This document shows positions 33,121 through 40,952 of a stretch of 61,591 nt of DNA, one piece after another. The stretch is from positions 1-61,591 of the forward strand of contig RZZW01000015.1 of the NCBI GenBank assembly GCA_009929695.1, given 5' to 3'. Within the stretch, counting starts at the first letter, position 1; each line of letters begins with the position of its first letter. The stretch comes from Clostridia bacterium (GTDB lineage: Bacteria > Bacillota > Clostridia > Oscillospirales > Ruminococcaceae). A model generated the notes under the pieces. That model was not told where the DNA came from, searched no databases, and saw only the letters and a list, made by a program, of their open reading frames with translations. The position numbers and the translations under genes were made by a program.

Positions 33121-33936
33121 TTAAATCGCCTTAAACCAAATATTTGTGCACCCTATCGCCACAAACGCTAAAATTGCTACGGCGGCGCAGAGGAAATCTG
33201 ACGGGCGCATTTTTAGCTGTTTTAACCTTGTGCGCCCCTCGCCGCCGTGGTAGCAGCGGCACTCCATAGCCATTGCAAGCTCGTCCGCACGGCGAAAAGC
33301 GGATACAAAAAGCGGAATTAAAACAGGCACAAGCGCCGATATGCGCTGCTTTAGTGTGCCTGAATCTAGCTGTGCGCCGCGCGCCTTTTGGGCGTTCATT
33401 ATCTTGTCCGTCTCCTCAATAAGCGTCGGGATAAAGCGCAGCGCTATGGTCATCATCATGGCAAGCTCGTGGACAGGCAGATGCAGCTTTGCGAGCGGGT
33501 ATAAAAGCTGCTCGATAGCGTCTGTGAGCACTATGGGGCTTGTTGTGTAGGTTAGCAGGCTCGTGCCGGCTATAAGGCAGATTATGCGCAGCGCCATCAA
33601 TACGGCGTAGCGTATGCCCTCGCGGTATATTTTAAATATCCACCACGCAAAAATCGGCTCTGACTGGCCTGTCATAAAAAACAAGTTGAGCACTGCGGTG
33701 AAAAGAATTATCGGAAGTATCGGCTTAATGCTCTTCCAAATAAGCTTTATCGGAATTTTGGCAAGCATGTAAAGCAGCGCCAAAAACAGCATCGAAATCA
33801 CAAGCCCCGCAGGGTTTGCCGCGACAAAAAGCATGACGATATATGCTATCGTGAGCACCATTTTGACGCGCGGATCCATTTTATGAAGGACGGAATTGCC
33901 GCCGTAATACTGACCTATTGTGATATCACGTATCAT
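33121..33936 (-). CDS. ecfT: EcfT, transmembrane coupling subunit of the energizing module
   Basis: 271 residues, five to six membrane helices. Begins MIRDITIGQYYGGNSVLHKM DPRVK (family N-terminus). Two Ala-Arg-Gly-type coupling motifs: AQKARGAQLD and AMECRCYHGG. It joins vitamin-binding S components to the EcfA1/A2 ATPases. No S component is encoded nearby, so this is the shared group II module. Its ATG overlaps the ecfA2 stop. Confidence 0.9.
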   Translation of the reverse strand: MIRDITIGQYYGGNSVLHKMDPRVKMVLTIAYIVMLFVAANPAGLVISMLFLALLYMLAKIPIKLIWKSIKPILPIILFTAVLNLFFMTGQSEPIFAWWIFKIYREGIRYAVLMALRIICLIAGTSLLTYTTSPIVLTDAIEQLLYPLAKLHLPVHELAMMMTIALRFIPTLIEETDKIMNAQKARGAQLDSGTLKQRISALVPVLIPLFVSAFRRADELAMAMECRCYHGGEGRTRLKQLKMRPSDFLCAAVAILAFVAIGCTNIWFKAI

Positions 33937-34799
33937 GCCTTGCCCCCTTTCTCGCGCATGGCGAGCAGGGTTTTGACGGCGTAGGGCACGGTGTAGACAT
34001 CTGTTTTTATGTCAAGCCCCATTTCCTTAAGCTTTAAAAACACCTTTGTGACCTCGGGCACTGACAGCCCAAGCTCTAAAAGCTCAGGCGCACGCGCGAA
34101 AACCTTTTCGGTTTCGTCGAACATTTCGATTTTGCCCGCGTTGAGCACAAGCACCTTATCGGCGTATTTTGCGATATCCTCCATCGAGTGGCTCACAAAA
34201 ACTATCGTGCTGCCTGTCTCTTTGTGATACTGCTTAATTTGGTTTAAAATCATGTCTCTGCCCTCGGGGTCAAGCCCTGCGGCGGGCTCGTCGAGAACGA
34301 GAATTTTCGGCTCCATAGCGAGCACGCCCGCTATTGCCACGCGGCGCTTTTGTCCGCCTGAAAGGTCAAACGGGCTTGCGAGCAGCATTTTTTGGGTCAC
34401 GCCGCAAAATTCGGCTGCGCGGTGCACGCGGCGGTTGATTTCGTCCTTTTTAAGCCCCATATTAATAGGGCCAAAGGCGATGTCCTTATAGACAGTCTCC
34501 TCAAAAAGCTGATATTCGGGGTACTGAAATACAAGGCCGACCATGAAGCGGAAGCGTCGGATTTGCTTTGGATCCTTCCACATATCCTCGCCGCCGATGA
34601 AAATTTTGCCCTTTGTGGGCTTATTTATGCCGTTAAAATGCGTGATAAGCGTCGATTTGCCGCAGCCTGTTGAGCCCATTACGCCGACAAAATCGCCCTC
34701 TTCTATTGAAAAGCTGACATCATCGAGCGCCTTTGTGGCGTCCGGCATTCCCTCGCCGTAGATGTAGCTTAAATTTTCAACTCTTATTATTTCTGACAC
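33933..34799 (-). CDS. ecfA2: EcfA2, ATPase of the ECF energizing module
   Basis: 288 residues from GTG 34799 (SEIIRVENLSYIYGEG), with GGAGGCGG upstream; the longer ATG reading is inside ecfA1. Walker A GSTGCGKST, Q-loop FQYPEYQLFEET, signature LSGGQKRRVA, Walker B LVLDEPAAGLDPEG, H-switch SHSME. The 13-bp overlap with ecfA1 and 4-bp overlap with ecfT show tight coupling. Confidence 0.92.
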   Translation of the reverse strand: MSEIIRVENLSYIYGEGMPDATKALDDVSFSIEEGDFVGVMGSTGCGKSTLITHFNGINKPTKGKIFIGGEDMWKDPKQIRRFRFMVGLVFQYPEYQLFEETVYKDIAFGPINMGLKKDEINRRVHRAAEFCGVTQKMLLASPFDLSGGQKRRVAIAGVLAMEPKILVLDEPAAGLDPEGRDMILNQIKQYHKETGSTIVFVSHSMEDIAKYADKVLVLNAGKIEMFDETEKVFARAPELLELGLSVPEVTKVFLKLKEMGLDIKTDVYTVPYAVKTLLAMREKGGKA

Positions 34800-35644
34800 T
34801 CTGCCGCCTCCTTGCCTGTGAGCATTTTGTAAATCGCGGCGGCGCACTCGTCGGGGTCGATGATATCCTGCGGCATAGGTATGCCCGCGTCTGTGAGCGC
34901 ATGGCAAAGCTCCGCCGACTGCGGAACGTCTAAATGCAGCGAACGTATTTTATCAACCTGACTGAAAATCTGTTTTGGAGTGCCCTCCATGACGATTTTG
35001 CCCGCGCTCATAACTATAACGCGGTCAGCCTTGGCGGCTTCGTCCATGTAATGTGTTATCTGCACGACGGTGATTTTGCGCTCGTTGTTGAGCTTTCGCA
35101 CCGTGCGCATGACCTTTTCGCGCCCGATGGGGTCAAGCATCGCGGTTGCTTCGTCGAGCACAAGGCAGTCGGGGCTCATGGCTATAACGCCCGCTATCGC
35201 GACGCGCTGCTTTTGACCGCCCGATAATTTATGCGGGGCTTTTTCGCGGTATTTATATATGCCCGCAAGCTGCATCGCCTCGTCTATGCGGGCGCGCATT
35301 TCATCGGGCGGCACGCCGAGGTTTTCGAGCGCGAACGCCACGTCCTCCTCGACGATTGTGGCAACTATCTGATTATCAGGGTTTTGGAACACCATGCCGA
35401 CCTTTTGGCGTAGCTCAAGCAGCCTGTCCTCGTCGGAGGTTTTCATACCCTCTACGTAGACAGTGCCCTTTTGCGGCAAAAGTATGGCGTTAAAATGCTT
35501 TGCAAGTGTAGACTTGCCACAGCCGTTTGCGCCCAAAACCGCAACAAATTCGCCTTTTTCAATTCGCGTTGACAAGCCGTCAATGACGCACGGCGTGTCC
35601 TCTGCATATGAAAAGGTGATATTGTCCGCTCTCAACATTTCCAT
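34787..35644 (-). CDS. ecfA1: EcfA1, ATPase of the ECF energizing module
   Basis: 285 residues. Walker A GANGCGKSTL, Q-loop FQNPDNQIVATIVEEDVAF, signature LSGGQKQRVA, Walker B LVLDEATAMLDPIG and H-switch THYMDE. The DEAT (instead of DEPT) Walker B is typical of EcfA1. Forms a heterodimer with EcfA2. First gene of the ecf-truA-DUF5711-cvpA-clpE run; a palindromic repeat lies just upstream. Confidence 0.92.
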   Translation of the reverse strand: MEMLRADNITFSYAEDTPCVIDGLSTRIEKGEFVAVLGANGCGKSTLAKHFNAILLPQKGTVYVEGMKTSDEDRLLELRQKVGMVFQNPDNQIVATIVEEDVAFALENLGVPPDEMRARIDEAMQLAGIYKYREKAPHKLSGGQKQRVAIAGVIAMSPDCLVLDEATAMLDPIGREKVMRTVRKLNNERKITVVQITHYMDEAAKADRVIVMSAGKIVMEGTPKQIFSQVDKIRSLHLDVPQSAELCHALTDAGIPMPQDIIDPDECAAAIYKMLTGKEAAECQK

Positions 35645-35684
35645 TTATACTTTCCTGTTCTTCCCTCTTGATTTTCGCTGTATT

Positions 35685-35752
35685 GCGGACGGATATTGAA
35701 TCCGCCCCTACAATTTTGCAATGTGCGTAGGGGCGGATTCCATATCCGCCCG
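35685..35752. repeat. GTAGGGG-type palindromic repeat pair, copy 2
   Basis: Two inverted units meeting at CCCCTACA...GTAGGGG, each with an inner GGCGGAT/ATCCGCC palindrome. Between ecfA1 and the methyltransferase gene. Confidence 0.85.
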
Positions 35753-35769
35753 TTGCACTTTGTGCGCGT

Positions 35770-36648
35770 TTACAAACTTGCACCCTCCGCCAAATACCAC
35801 GCTGTTGCGCCGCATGGCACTACGCCGTTTGTGGCGGTGACGGGCAGGCCTATCTCGTCGCACGAGGTATACCCGCCGCGTTTTGGCACAAGGCGCGTTT
35901 TGAGCATGTATTCCATGACGCTTGGCGAAAGACCTGTGGTGTAGCTGTTTACAGCCACAAAAAGCGGGTTTTCGCTCAAAACGCCGAGGCAAAGCTCGAT
36001 GAAATCGTAAATGCTGTCCTCGAGCTTCCATATTTCGCCCGAGGGGCCTCTGCCGTAGCTTGGCGGGTCCATTATGACAGCGTCGTAAAACGAGCCGCGG
36101 CGTATTTCTCTTGCGACAAATTTTGCGCAATCGTCAACAATCCAGCGTATGGGCTTGTCTGTAAGTGCACTTGCGGCGGCGTTTTCGCGCCCCCATGCAA
36201 CCATGCCCTTGCTTGCGTCCACATGGCACACCTCTGCGCCTGCCGCCGCACACGCGAGCGTTGCGCCGCCTGTGTAGCCGAACAAATTCAGCACGCGGAT
36301 AGGCCGCTTTGCGTTTTTGATAAGCTTTGCATAAGCGTCCCAGTTGACGGCTTGCTCAGGGAAAACGCCTGTGTGCTTAAAGCCTGTGGGCGACACTATC
36401 ATTTTAAAATCACCGTATGATATCTGCCATTTTTCGGGCATTTTGCGGCGGTAATCCCAGCTTCCGCCGCCCTTTTCAGAGCGGTGATACACGGCGTTTG
36501 CGTTTTGCCACTCGCCGCTCGCTTCGGGGTTTTTCCATATGACCTGCGGGTCAGGACGGATAAGCACCGTTTTGCCCCACCTTTCAAGGCGGTTTCCGCA
36601 GGTGGCATCTATAAGCTCATAATCTTTCCAGTTTTGTGCGGCACGCAT
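35770..36648 (-). CDS. class I SAM-dependent methyltransferase, RlmI-like
   Basis: 292 residues. SAM-binding motif I VLNLFGYTGGATLACAAAG, an acidic loop VDASKGMVAWGRENA, and motif IV MDPPSYGRG, which places it in the RNA m5C/m2G-type (RlmI/RlmL) group. A PUA domain, usual in RlmI, is not visible; the N-terminal 90 residues are a short beta region. Probably modifies 23S rRNA; exact site unknown. Stands alone between two palindromic repeats. Confidence 0.8.
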   Translation of the reverse strand: MRAAQNWKDYELIDATCGNRLERWGKTVLIRPDPQVIWKNPEASGEWQNANAVYHRSEKGGGSWDYRRKMPEKWQISYGDFKMIVSPTGFKHTGVFPEQAVNWDAYAKLIKNAKRPIRVLNLFGYTGGATLACAAAGAEVCHVDASKGMVAWGRENAAASALTDKPIRWIVDDCAKFVAREIRRGSFYDAVIMDPPSYGRGPSGEIWKLEDSIYDFIELCLGVLSENPLFVAVNSYTTGLSPSVMEYMLKTRLVPKRGGYTSCDEIGLPVTATNGVVPCGATAWYLAEGASL

Positions 36649-36690
36649 GTGGTATCTCCTATTTTATATTATAAATATGAATAAATCTAT

Positions 36691-36851
36691 AACCTCATCC
36701 GTCGCTCCTTCGTCGCGCCACCTTTCTGCGCGCTAAGTGCCGACTTCGTCGGTTGCGCTACGCATAGCCTGCTGGCTAATCTCCTAAAGGAGAAGGCTTT
36801 CGTAGGCTTCCCCTTGAGGGGAAGCTGTCGCCGAAGGCGACTGATGAGGTG
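36691..36851. repeat. palindromic repeat, CCTCATC..GTCGC family, copy 2 (long form)
   Basis: Begins AACCTCATCCGTCGCTCCTT and ends GTCGCCGAAGGCGACTGATGAGGTG, the reversed ends of copy 1. Inside are CTCCTAAAGGAG and CTTCCCCTTGAGGGGAAG and an extra segment with GCCGACTTCGTCGGTTGCGC. Fills the ruvB-methyltransferase gap. Confidence 0.85.
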
Positions 36852-36861
36852 TAGGCTTTGC

Positions 36862-37923
36862 TCAAAACATAGTCTGCTGACTTGTCTCTGTTTTTTCACT
36901 TGTCGGCATATTAATCTTAAGGTGTTCATACGCATATTTTGTCACGCAGCGCCCGCGCGGGGTGCGTGTCAAATATCCTAGCTGCATCAAATACGGCTCA
37001 CACACGTCCTCTAATGTGACGCTCTCTTCTCCGAGCGCGGCGGCTAGCGTTTCAAGCCCGACGGGGCCTCCGTTGTACATTTCAATAATCGCACGGAGCA
37101 GGCTTCTGTCAAGCTCGTCAAGCCCCATTGCGTCTATGTCCATGCGCATTAGAGCTATGTCGGCGGTATCCCACGTAATATTGCCGTCACCTATTACCAT
37201 TGCGAAATCTCGTGCGCGTTTTAGCAGCCTGTTTGCGACGCGCGGCGTGCCGCGGCTGCATTTGGCAATCTGTTCGCTGCCGCCGATATCGCAGCCTATT
37301 CCCAGTATTGACGCAGAGCGTCGCACTATTTTGGCAAGCTCGTCCGGTGTGTAAAGCTCGAGCTTTAAAAGCACGCCAAAGCGGTCGCGCAATGGGCTTG
37401 AAAGCTGCCCCGCCCTTGTCGTTGCGCCAATGAGGGTAAAGCGCGGGAGGTTTATGCGTATGCTCTGCGCGCTTGGGCCTTTGCCTATCATGATGTCGAG
37501 CGCATAGTCCTCAAGCGCGGGGTAAAGCACCTCTTCAACTTGCCGTGAAAGGCGGTGTATCTCGTCGATAAACAGCACGTCGCCCTCTTGCAAATTAGTC
37601 AAAAGCGCGGCTAAATCGCCGGGTTTTTCTATTGCAGGGCCTGACGTTATGCGTATCTGCACGCCCATTTCCTTTGCCACAATGCAAGCAAGCGTCGTTT
37701 TGCCAAGACCTGGAGGGCCGTATAAAAGCAAGTGGTCAAGCGGCTCACCGCGCATTTGCGCAGCTTTTAGATATATTTTAAGGTTCTCTTTAACCTTGTC
37801 CTGCCCGACGTAATCCTCGAGCGTTTGAGGGCGAAGGGTGGCTTCGCTGTCGAAATCCTCCGGCTCCGGCTCGGGGTCAACAATGCGGCGCGGCTCGTTT
37901 ACGTTTACTGTTTCAAGCGCCAT
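36862..37923 (-). CDS. ruvB: Holliday junction branch-migration ATPase RuvB
   Basis: 353 residues. Hexameric motor that drives RuvA-bound junctions. Walker [12 protein letters not shown] near 66-76, Walker [10 protein letters not shown], sensor [20 protein letters not shown] with the arginine finger, and a C-terminal winged helix ([16 protein letters not shown]). The N-terminus carries an acidic start rich in Pro/Glu/Asp before [12 protein letters not shown]. Follows ruvA by 3 bp. Confidence 0.95.
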   Translation of the reverse strand: MALETVNVNEPRRIVDPEPEPEDFDSEATLRPQTLEDYVGQDKVKENLKIYLKAAQMRGEPLDHLLLYGPPGLGKTTLACIVAKEMGVQIRITSGPAIEKPGDLAALLTNLQEGDVLFIDEIHRLSRQVEEVLYPALEDYALDIMIGKGPSAQSIRINLPRFTLIGATTRAGQLSSPLRDRFGVLLKLELYTPDELAKIVRRSASILGIGCDIGGSEQIAKCSRGTPRVANRLLKRARDFAMVIGDGNITWDTADIALMRMDIDAMGLDELDRSLLRAIIEMYNGGPVGLETLAAALGEESVTLEDVCEPYLMQLGYLTRTPRGRCVTKYAYEHLKINMPTSEKTETSQQTMF

Positions 37924-37926
37924 ATG

Positions 37927-38532
37927 CTATCTCCCCTTTCCCATCGCCTGCAAGGCTATGCGTATAATTTCGGCCGTCGGAAGCGACGCGTCTATTTTTG
38001 AAATCGCCTGCGCCGCCTCCGTGCCTGTGTAGCCGAGGCTCACAAGCGCCGCCACAGCCTGCTGTACGCCGCCTGTGGGCGCTGCACCCGACGCTTGAAT
38101 GTCGCTGAAGCTTATTCCATTTGCAAGACCTTTGCCGACCTTGTCCTTTAATTCAAGCACAATGCGCTGTGCAAGCTTTGGCCCAACGCCGTTTGCGACA
38201 GTGAACGCCTTGTGGTCGCCCGCAGATATCGCAAGCACTATTTTTTCAGGCTGCATTGCGCTCAATATCGCAAGCCCCGCCTTTGGCCCCACGCCCGAAA
38301 CGCTTGTGAGCATCATGAACATCGAGCGGCTTTCTTTATCCGCAAAGCCGTACAGCGACACGTCGTTTTCGCTCACGTTCATAAACGTATATATGCGGCA
38401 TTTTTCGCCCACTGCGCATATCGCGCCGGACGCCGACTGCGGTATCTGTGCCGTGTAGCCAACACCGCCGCACTCTATCACAACGCTGTCGGGCGTTTTT
38501 TCAAGCACCTCGCCATTTAGACTGTATATCAT
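37927..38532 (-). CDS. ruvA: Holliday junction-binding protein RuvA
   Basis: 201 residues. Tetramer that holds the four-way junction flat and loads RuvB. OB-fold start MIYSLNGEVLEKTPDSVVIE, paired helix-hairpin-helix segments (LTSVSGVGPKAGLAILS; FTVANGVGPKLAQRIVLELK), and a C-terminal three-helix domain (AVAALVSLGYTGTEAAQAI) that binds RuvB. Between ruvC and ruvB. Confidence 0.95.
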   Translation of the reverse strand: MIYSLNGEVLEKTPDSVVIECGGVGYTAQIPQSASGAICAVGEKCRIYTFMNVSENDVSLYGFADKESRSMFMMLTSVSGVGPKAGLAILSAMQPEKIVLAISAGDHKAFTVANGVGPKLAQRIVLELKDKVGKGLANGISFSDIQASGAAPTGGVQQAVAALVSLGYTGTEAAQAISKIDASLPTAEIIRIALQAMGKGR

Positions 38533-38551
38533 AGCTTTTTACCTCGTGTTA

Positions 38552-39073
38552 TCATAAATAGCCCATTTCCTCGCGCTTTGTTTTTGCCACACCAAACTGC
38601 TTTGAGCGGTAGCTGTACGCGTGGCAGATAGCCATTGCGAGCGCGTCGGCGGTGTCGTCGGGCTTTGGAATTTCCTTTAGCTGTAAAAGCGTTTTCGTCA
38701 TCTCCTGCACCTGCTTTTTCGGCGCTTTGCCGTAGCCCGAAACGCTTTGCTTCACTTGAAGCGGAGTGTATTCAAAAATAGGCACATTCGCAAGCCGCGC
38801 CGCGAGCAAAATCACGCCGCGAGCCTCGGCAACGGCGATGACGGTCTTTTGGTTCGTCGTAAAAAAGAGCGTCTCAATCGCCATCGCGTCAGGCTTTACG
38901 TTTGCGATAAGCGTCTGCATATCGACAAAAATCTCCTGTAAACGGTCAACAAAGCTGCTGTGCGCAGGCGTTGTTATCGACCCATATTGTATTGTGCGAA
39001 AATTGTTGTGCTCGTATTCAACAGCGCCAAATCCAACAATGGCATAACCGGGGTCAATCCCCAAAATACGCAT
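38552..39073 (-). CDS. ruvC: Holliday junction resolvase RuvC
   Basis: 173 residues. Catalytic carboxylates are visible at Asp7 (MRILGIDPGYAIVGFG), Glu67 (AIETLFFTTN) and Asp139/140/143 (KPDDTADALA). The basic lysine patch KAPKKQVQEM is present. First gene of ruvCAB, with a 19-bp gap to ruvA. Confidence 0.95.
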   Translation of the reverse strand: MRILGIDPGYAIVGFGAVEYEHNNFRTIQYGSITTPAHSSFVDRLQEIFVDMQTLIANVKPDAMAIETLFFTTNQKTVIAVAEARGVILLAARLANVPIFEYTPLQVKQSVSGYGKAPKKQVQEMTKTLLQLKEIPKPDDTADALAMAICHAYSYRSKQFGVAKTKREEMGYL

Positions 39074-39161
39074 ACGCTCACTCCTTATTTTAATTATATC
39101 ATCTTAGTATAACATAAGATGACATTTTATACAATAAATTGAGCCTGTTATTATTGACATT

Positions 39162-39905
39162 TTACAGAAATAAAAGCACATTTGACGCGCGTTTTACCTC
39201 TGCCTCGCTCGTCTGCCAAATTGAATATTCGTCCACGCCCTCGTCGCCCATGCTCACATTTTGCGCGATGTATTTCATTTTGCTTTTTACGCGCTGCTTT
39301 CCCGACATATGAAACGCGCGAACATCTGTTGTTTTCGCAAAATCTGCTATAACGTCGGCGTTTACACCGCTGCCCGCCATAATTTCTACGCCGTTTGAAT
39401 TTTCGCACAGCGTTTGAATGAGCGCCTTTCCGAGCGTGCAGTTTTTCGCGCAGCCTGACGTTAAAATTGTCTTAACGCCGAGCTCTTGCGCCTTTTTAAG
39501 CGTGTCGAGCGGGTCGCGGCTCACGTCAAACGCACGGTGCAAAGTTATATCCATGCCGTCCGCCGCTGATATGAGCTTTCGCATATTATCCATGTCAAGC
39601 GAGCCGTCAGTATTTAAGCAGCCTATCACAACGCCGTTTGCGCCGAGCGATTTAAAGGTTTTAACCTCGTCAAGCAGCTGCGCAAGCTCGTAGTCGCTGT
39701 AAAGAAAATCACCCTCGCGCGGGCGCAACAGCACGTTTATAGGTAAATCGCAGCTTTTTTTAACAAGCGAAAACAGCGACACCGTCGGCGAAAGCCCCCC
39801 TAGCGCCAAAGCCGAACAAAGCTCAAGCCTGTCAGCCTCGCCATTTCGCGCATTGACAGCACTCTGCACACTGTCCACACAGCACTCCAAAATAATTTTT
39901 TTCAT
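39162..39905 (-). CDS. cutC: CutC family protein
   Basis: 247 residues, single TIM barrel. N-terminus ILECCVDSVQSAVNARNGEA, then DRLELCSALALGGLSPT. Conserved NVLLRPREGDFLYSDYE and DITLHRAFDVSRDP. CutC was linked to copper tolerance, but its activity is not established. Stands alone, about 90 bp upstream of ruvC, with no metal regulator beside it. Confidence 0.88.
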   Translation of the reverse strand: MKKIILECCVDSVQSAVNARNGEADRLELCSALALGGLSPTVSLFSLVKKSCDLPINVLLRPREGDFLYSDYELAQLLDEVKTFKSLGANGVVIGCLNTDGSLDMDNMRKLISAADGMDITLHRAFDVSRDPLDTLKKAQELGVKTILTSGCAKNCTLGKALIQTLCENSNGVEIMAGSGVNADVIADFAKTTDVRAFHMSGKQRVKSKMKYIAQNVSMGDEGVDEYSIWQTSEAEVKRASNVLLFL

Positions 39906-39969
39906 ATTGCCCTCCCGTTTGCGGATGTATTAAGTATATTATACACCGCGAAGCTGATATTTGAAAGTG

Positions 39970-40014
39970 AAAACCCGCCCATGAGCAAGGCAAATTGCTC
40001 GTGGGCGGGTTTTT
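39970..40014 (-). terminator. terminator after the DUF2442 gene (bidirectional)
   Basis: AAACCCGCCCA.GAGCA pairs with TGCTC.TGGGCGGGTTT; T run on the plus strand and AAACCC-flanked TTTTC on the minus. Confidence 0.75.
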
Positions 40015-40028
40015 GCGTTTATACTATT

Positions 40029-40328
40029 TTAAGCTATTAACTCGCCTTTGTCCGGCTCACCCTTTTCATATAATGTTTCGGGCGCTATATCAATGTCGCC
40101 GTTATTCCAAACAGGCACGCCATAGTCAATATAAACATTTTTAAAGACTGCAATGTCTGCAAGCGGAGCAAACGCAGGTGTGCCTAGCAACGGCTTAAAA
40201 TCAAACACCTTTGCTTCTCCGTTATTAAATCTTACCCACAATTTAAAATCATCAATCGGACGAACACCGCAAACGCGCAGCATCTCCGGAGCTTTGCCGG
40301 CATAGGCTATACCATCTACAATATACAT
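40029..40328 (-). CDS. DUF2442 protein
   Basis: 99 residues. Core VRPIDDFKLWVRFNNGEAKV followed by FDFKPLLG, typical of DUF2442, a small beta-rich fold. Commonly found immediately downstream of a DUF4160 gene, as here (10 bp). The pair behaves like a two-gene accessory or toxin-antitoxin-like module in many genomes, but no toxicity is established. Confidence 0.8.
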   Translation of the reverse strand: MYIVDGIAYAGKAPEMLRVCGVRPIDDFKLWVRFNNGEAKVFDFKPLLGTPAFAPLADIAVFKNVYIDYGVPVWNNGDIDIAPETLYEKGEPDKGELIA

Positions 40329-40338
40329 TTCAGTCCCC

Positions 40339-40566
40339 TTATCTCAATGGTTCAATTTTATCAAAAGGCACACCGCGCACCGCTTTATTCCACGCAGCAT
40401 ACGCCTCGTCCTCATGTATTGCAAGCCACGCCTGAACGAGTTTTAGCTGCTTAACCGGAATACTTCCTGCTAAAAGCTCGCCGTCAATACCTATTGAAGC
40501 TTCATATTCGTTGTAATAAACATGAATATGCGGCTTATGGTGCTGGCTGTCATCGTTAAAAAGCAT
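40339..40566 (-). CDS. DUF4160 protein, 5' end frameshifted
   Basis: 75 residues from ATG 40566. HKPHIHVYYNEYEASIGIDG and LKLVQAWLAIHEDEAYAAWN are the DUF4160 core. The natural start appears to be ATG 40600, which has AAAGGAGAAG upstream and gives MPELCRFYS, the usual family start, but its frame closes at TAA after 14 codons. The core lies one frame over (IVIKMLFNDD). An indel of a few bases near 40570-40585 explains both. Without repair the gene would start at the SD-less 40566. Confidence 0.65.
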   Translation of the reverse strand: MLFNDDSQHHKPHIHVYYNEYEASIGIDGELLAGSIPVKQLKLVQAWLAIHEDEAYAAWNKAVRGVPFDKIEPLR

Positions 40567-40656
40567 TTTTATAACTATAAAATCTACATAATTCAGGCAT
40601 ATTTCTTCTCCTTTATTATACGTAAATTATAACATATTAATTATCGCAAATCAATA

Positions 40657-40701
40657 AAAACCCGCACTGCAAAATCTTTACGACTTTGCAGTGCGGGTTT
40701 T
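40657..40701 (-). terminator. terminator of tRNA-Val (bidirectional)
   Basis: Perfect 17-bp stem starting AAAACCCGCACTGCAAA with an 11-nt loop; T-rich on both sides. Confidence 0.8.
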
Positions 40702-40707
40702 AAATTA

Positions 40708-40783
40708 TGGTGCGCGGTAAGGAACTCGAATCCCTGACCCCCTGCACGTCAAGCAGGTGCTCTACCAGCTGAGCTAACCGCGC
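40708..40783 (-). tRNA. tRNA-Val (anticodon GAC)
   Basis: Acceptor GCGCGGT/ACCGCGC, discriminator A and encoded CCA. Anticodon stem CCTGC/GCAGG around TTGACGT. Confidence 0.95.
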
Positions 40784-40803
40784 ATATTTGTTACGACTTG
40801 CTT

Positions 40804-40832
40804 ATTATAGCAAGCCTTTTAGAAAAAAGCAA
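40804..40832 (-). promoter_or_regulatory. promoter of tRNA-Val
   Basis: Minus-strand TTGCTT (40832-40827), 17 bp, TATAAT (40809-40804). Confidence 0.7.
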
Positions 40833-40872
40833 GTACTTTTTTAAAAAAATTTATACTTTATTCAAGCTTTCC

Positions 40873-40901
40873 TTGACAGATGGCCATAATTATTATAAAA
40901 T
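40873..40901 (+). promoter_or_regulatory. promoter of typA
   Basis: TTGACA (40873-40878), 17-bp spacer, TAAAAT (40896-40901). SD AGAGGGAAAG precedes the ATG. Confidence 0.8.
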
Positions 40902-40952
40902 AATATGTCTGCATGTATAACATAATTATTAATAAGAGGGAAAGCGTAAATT

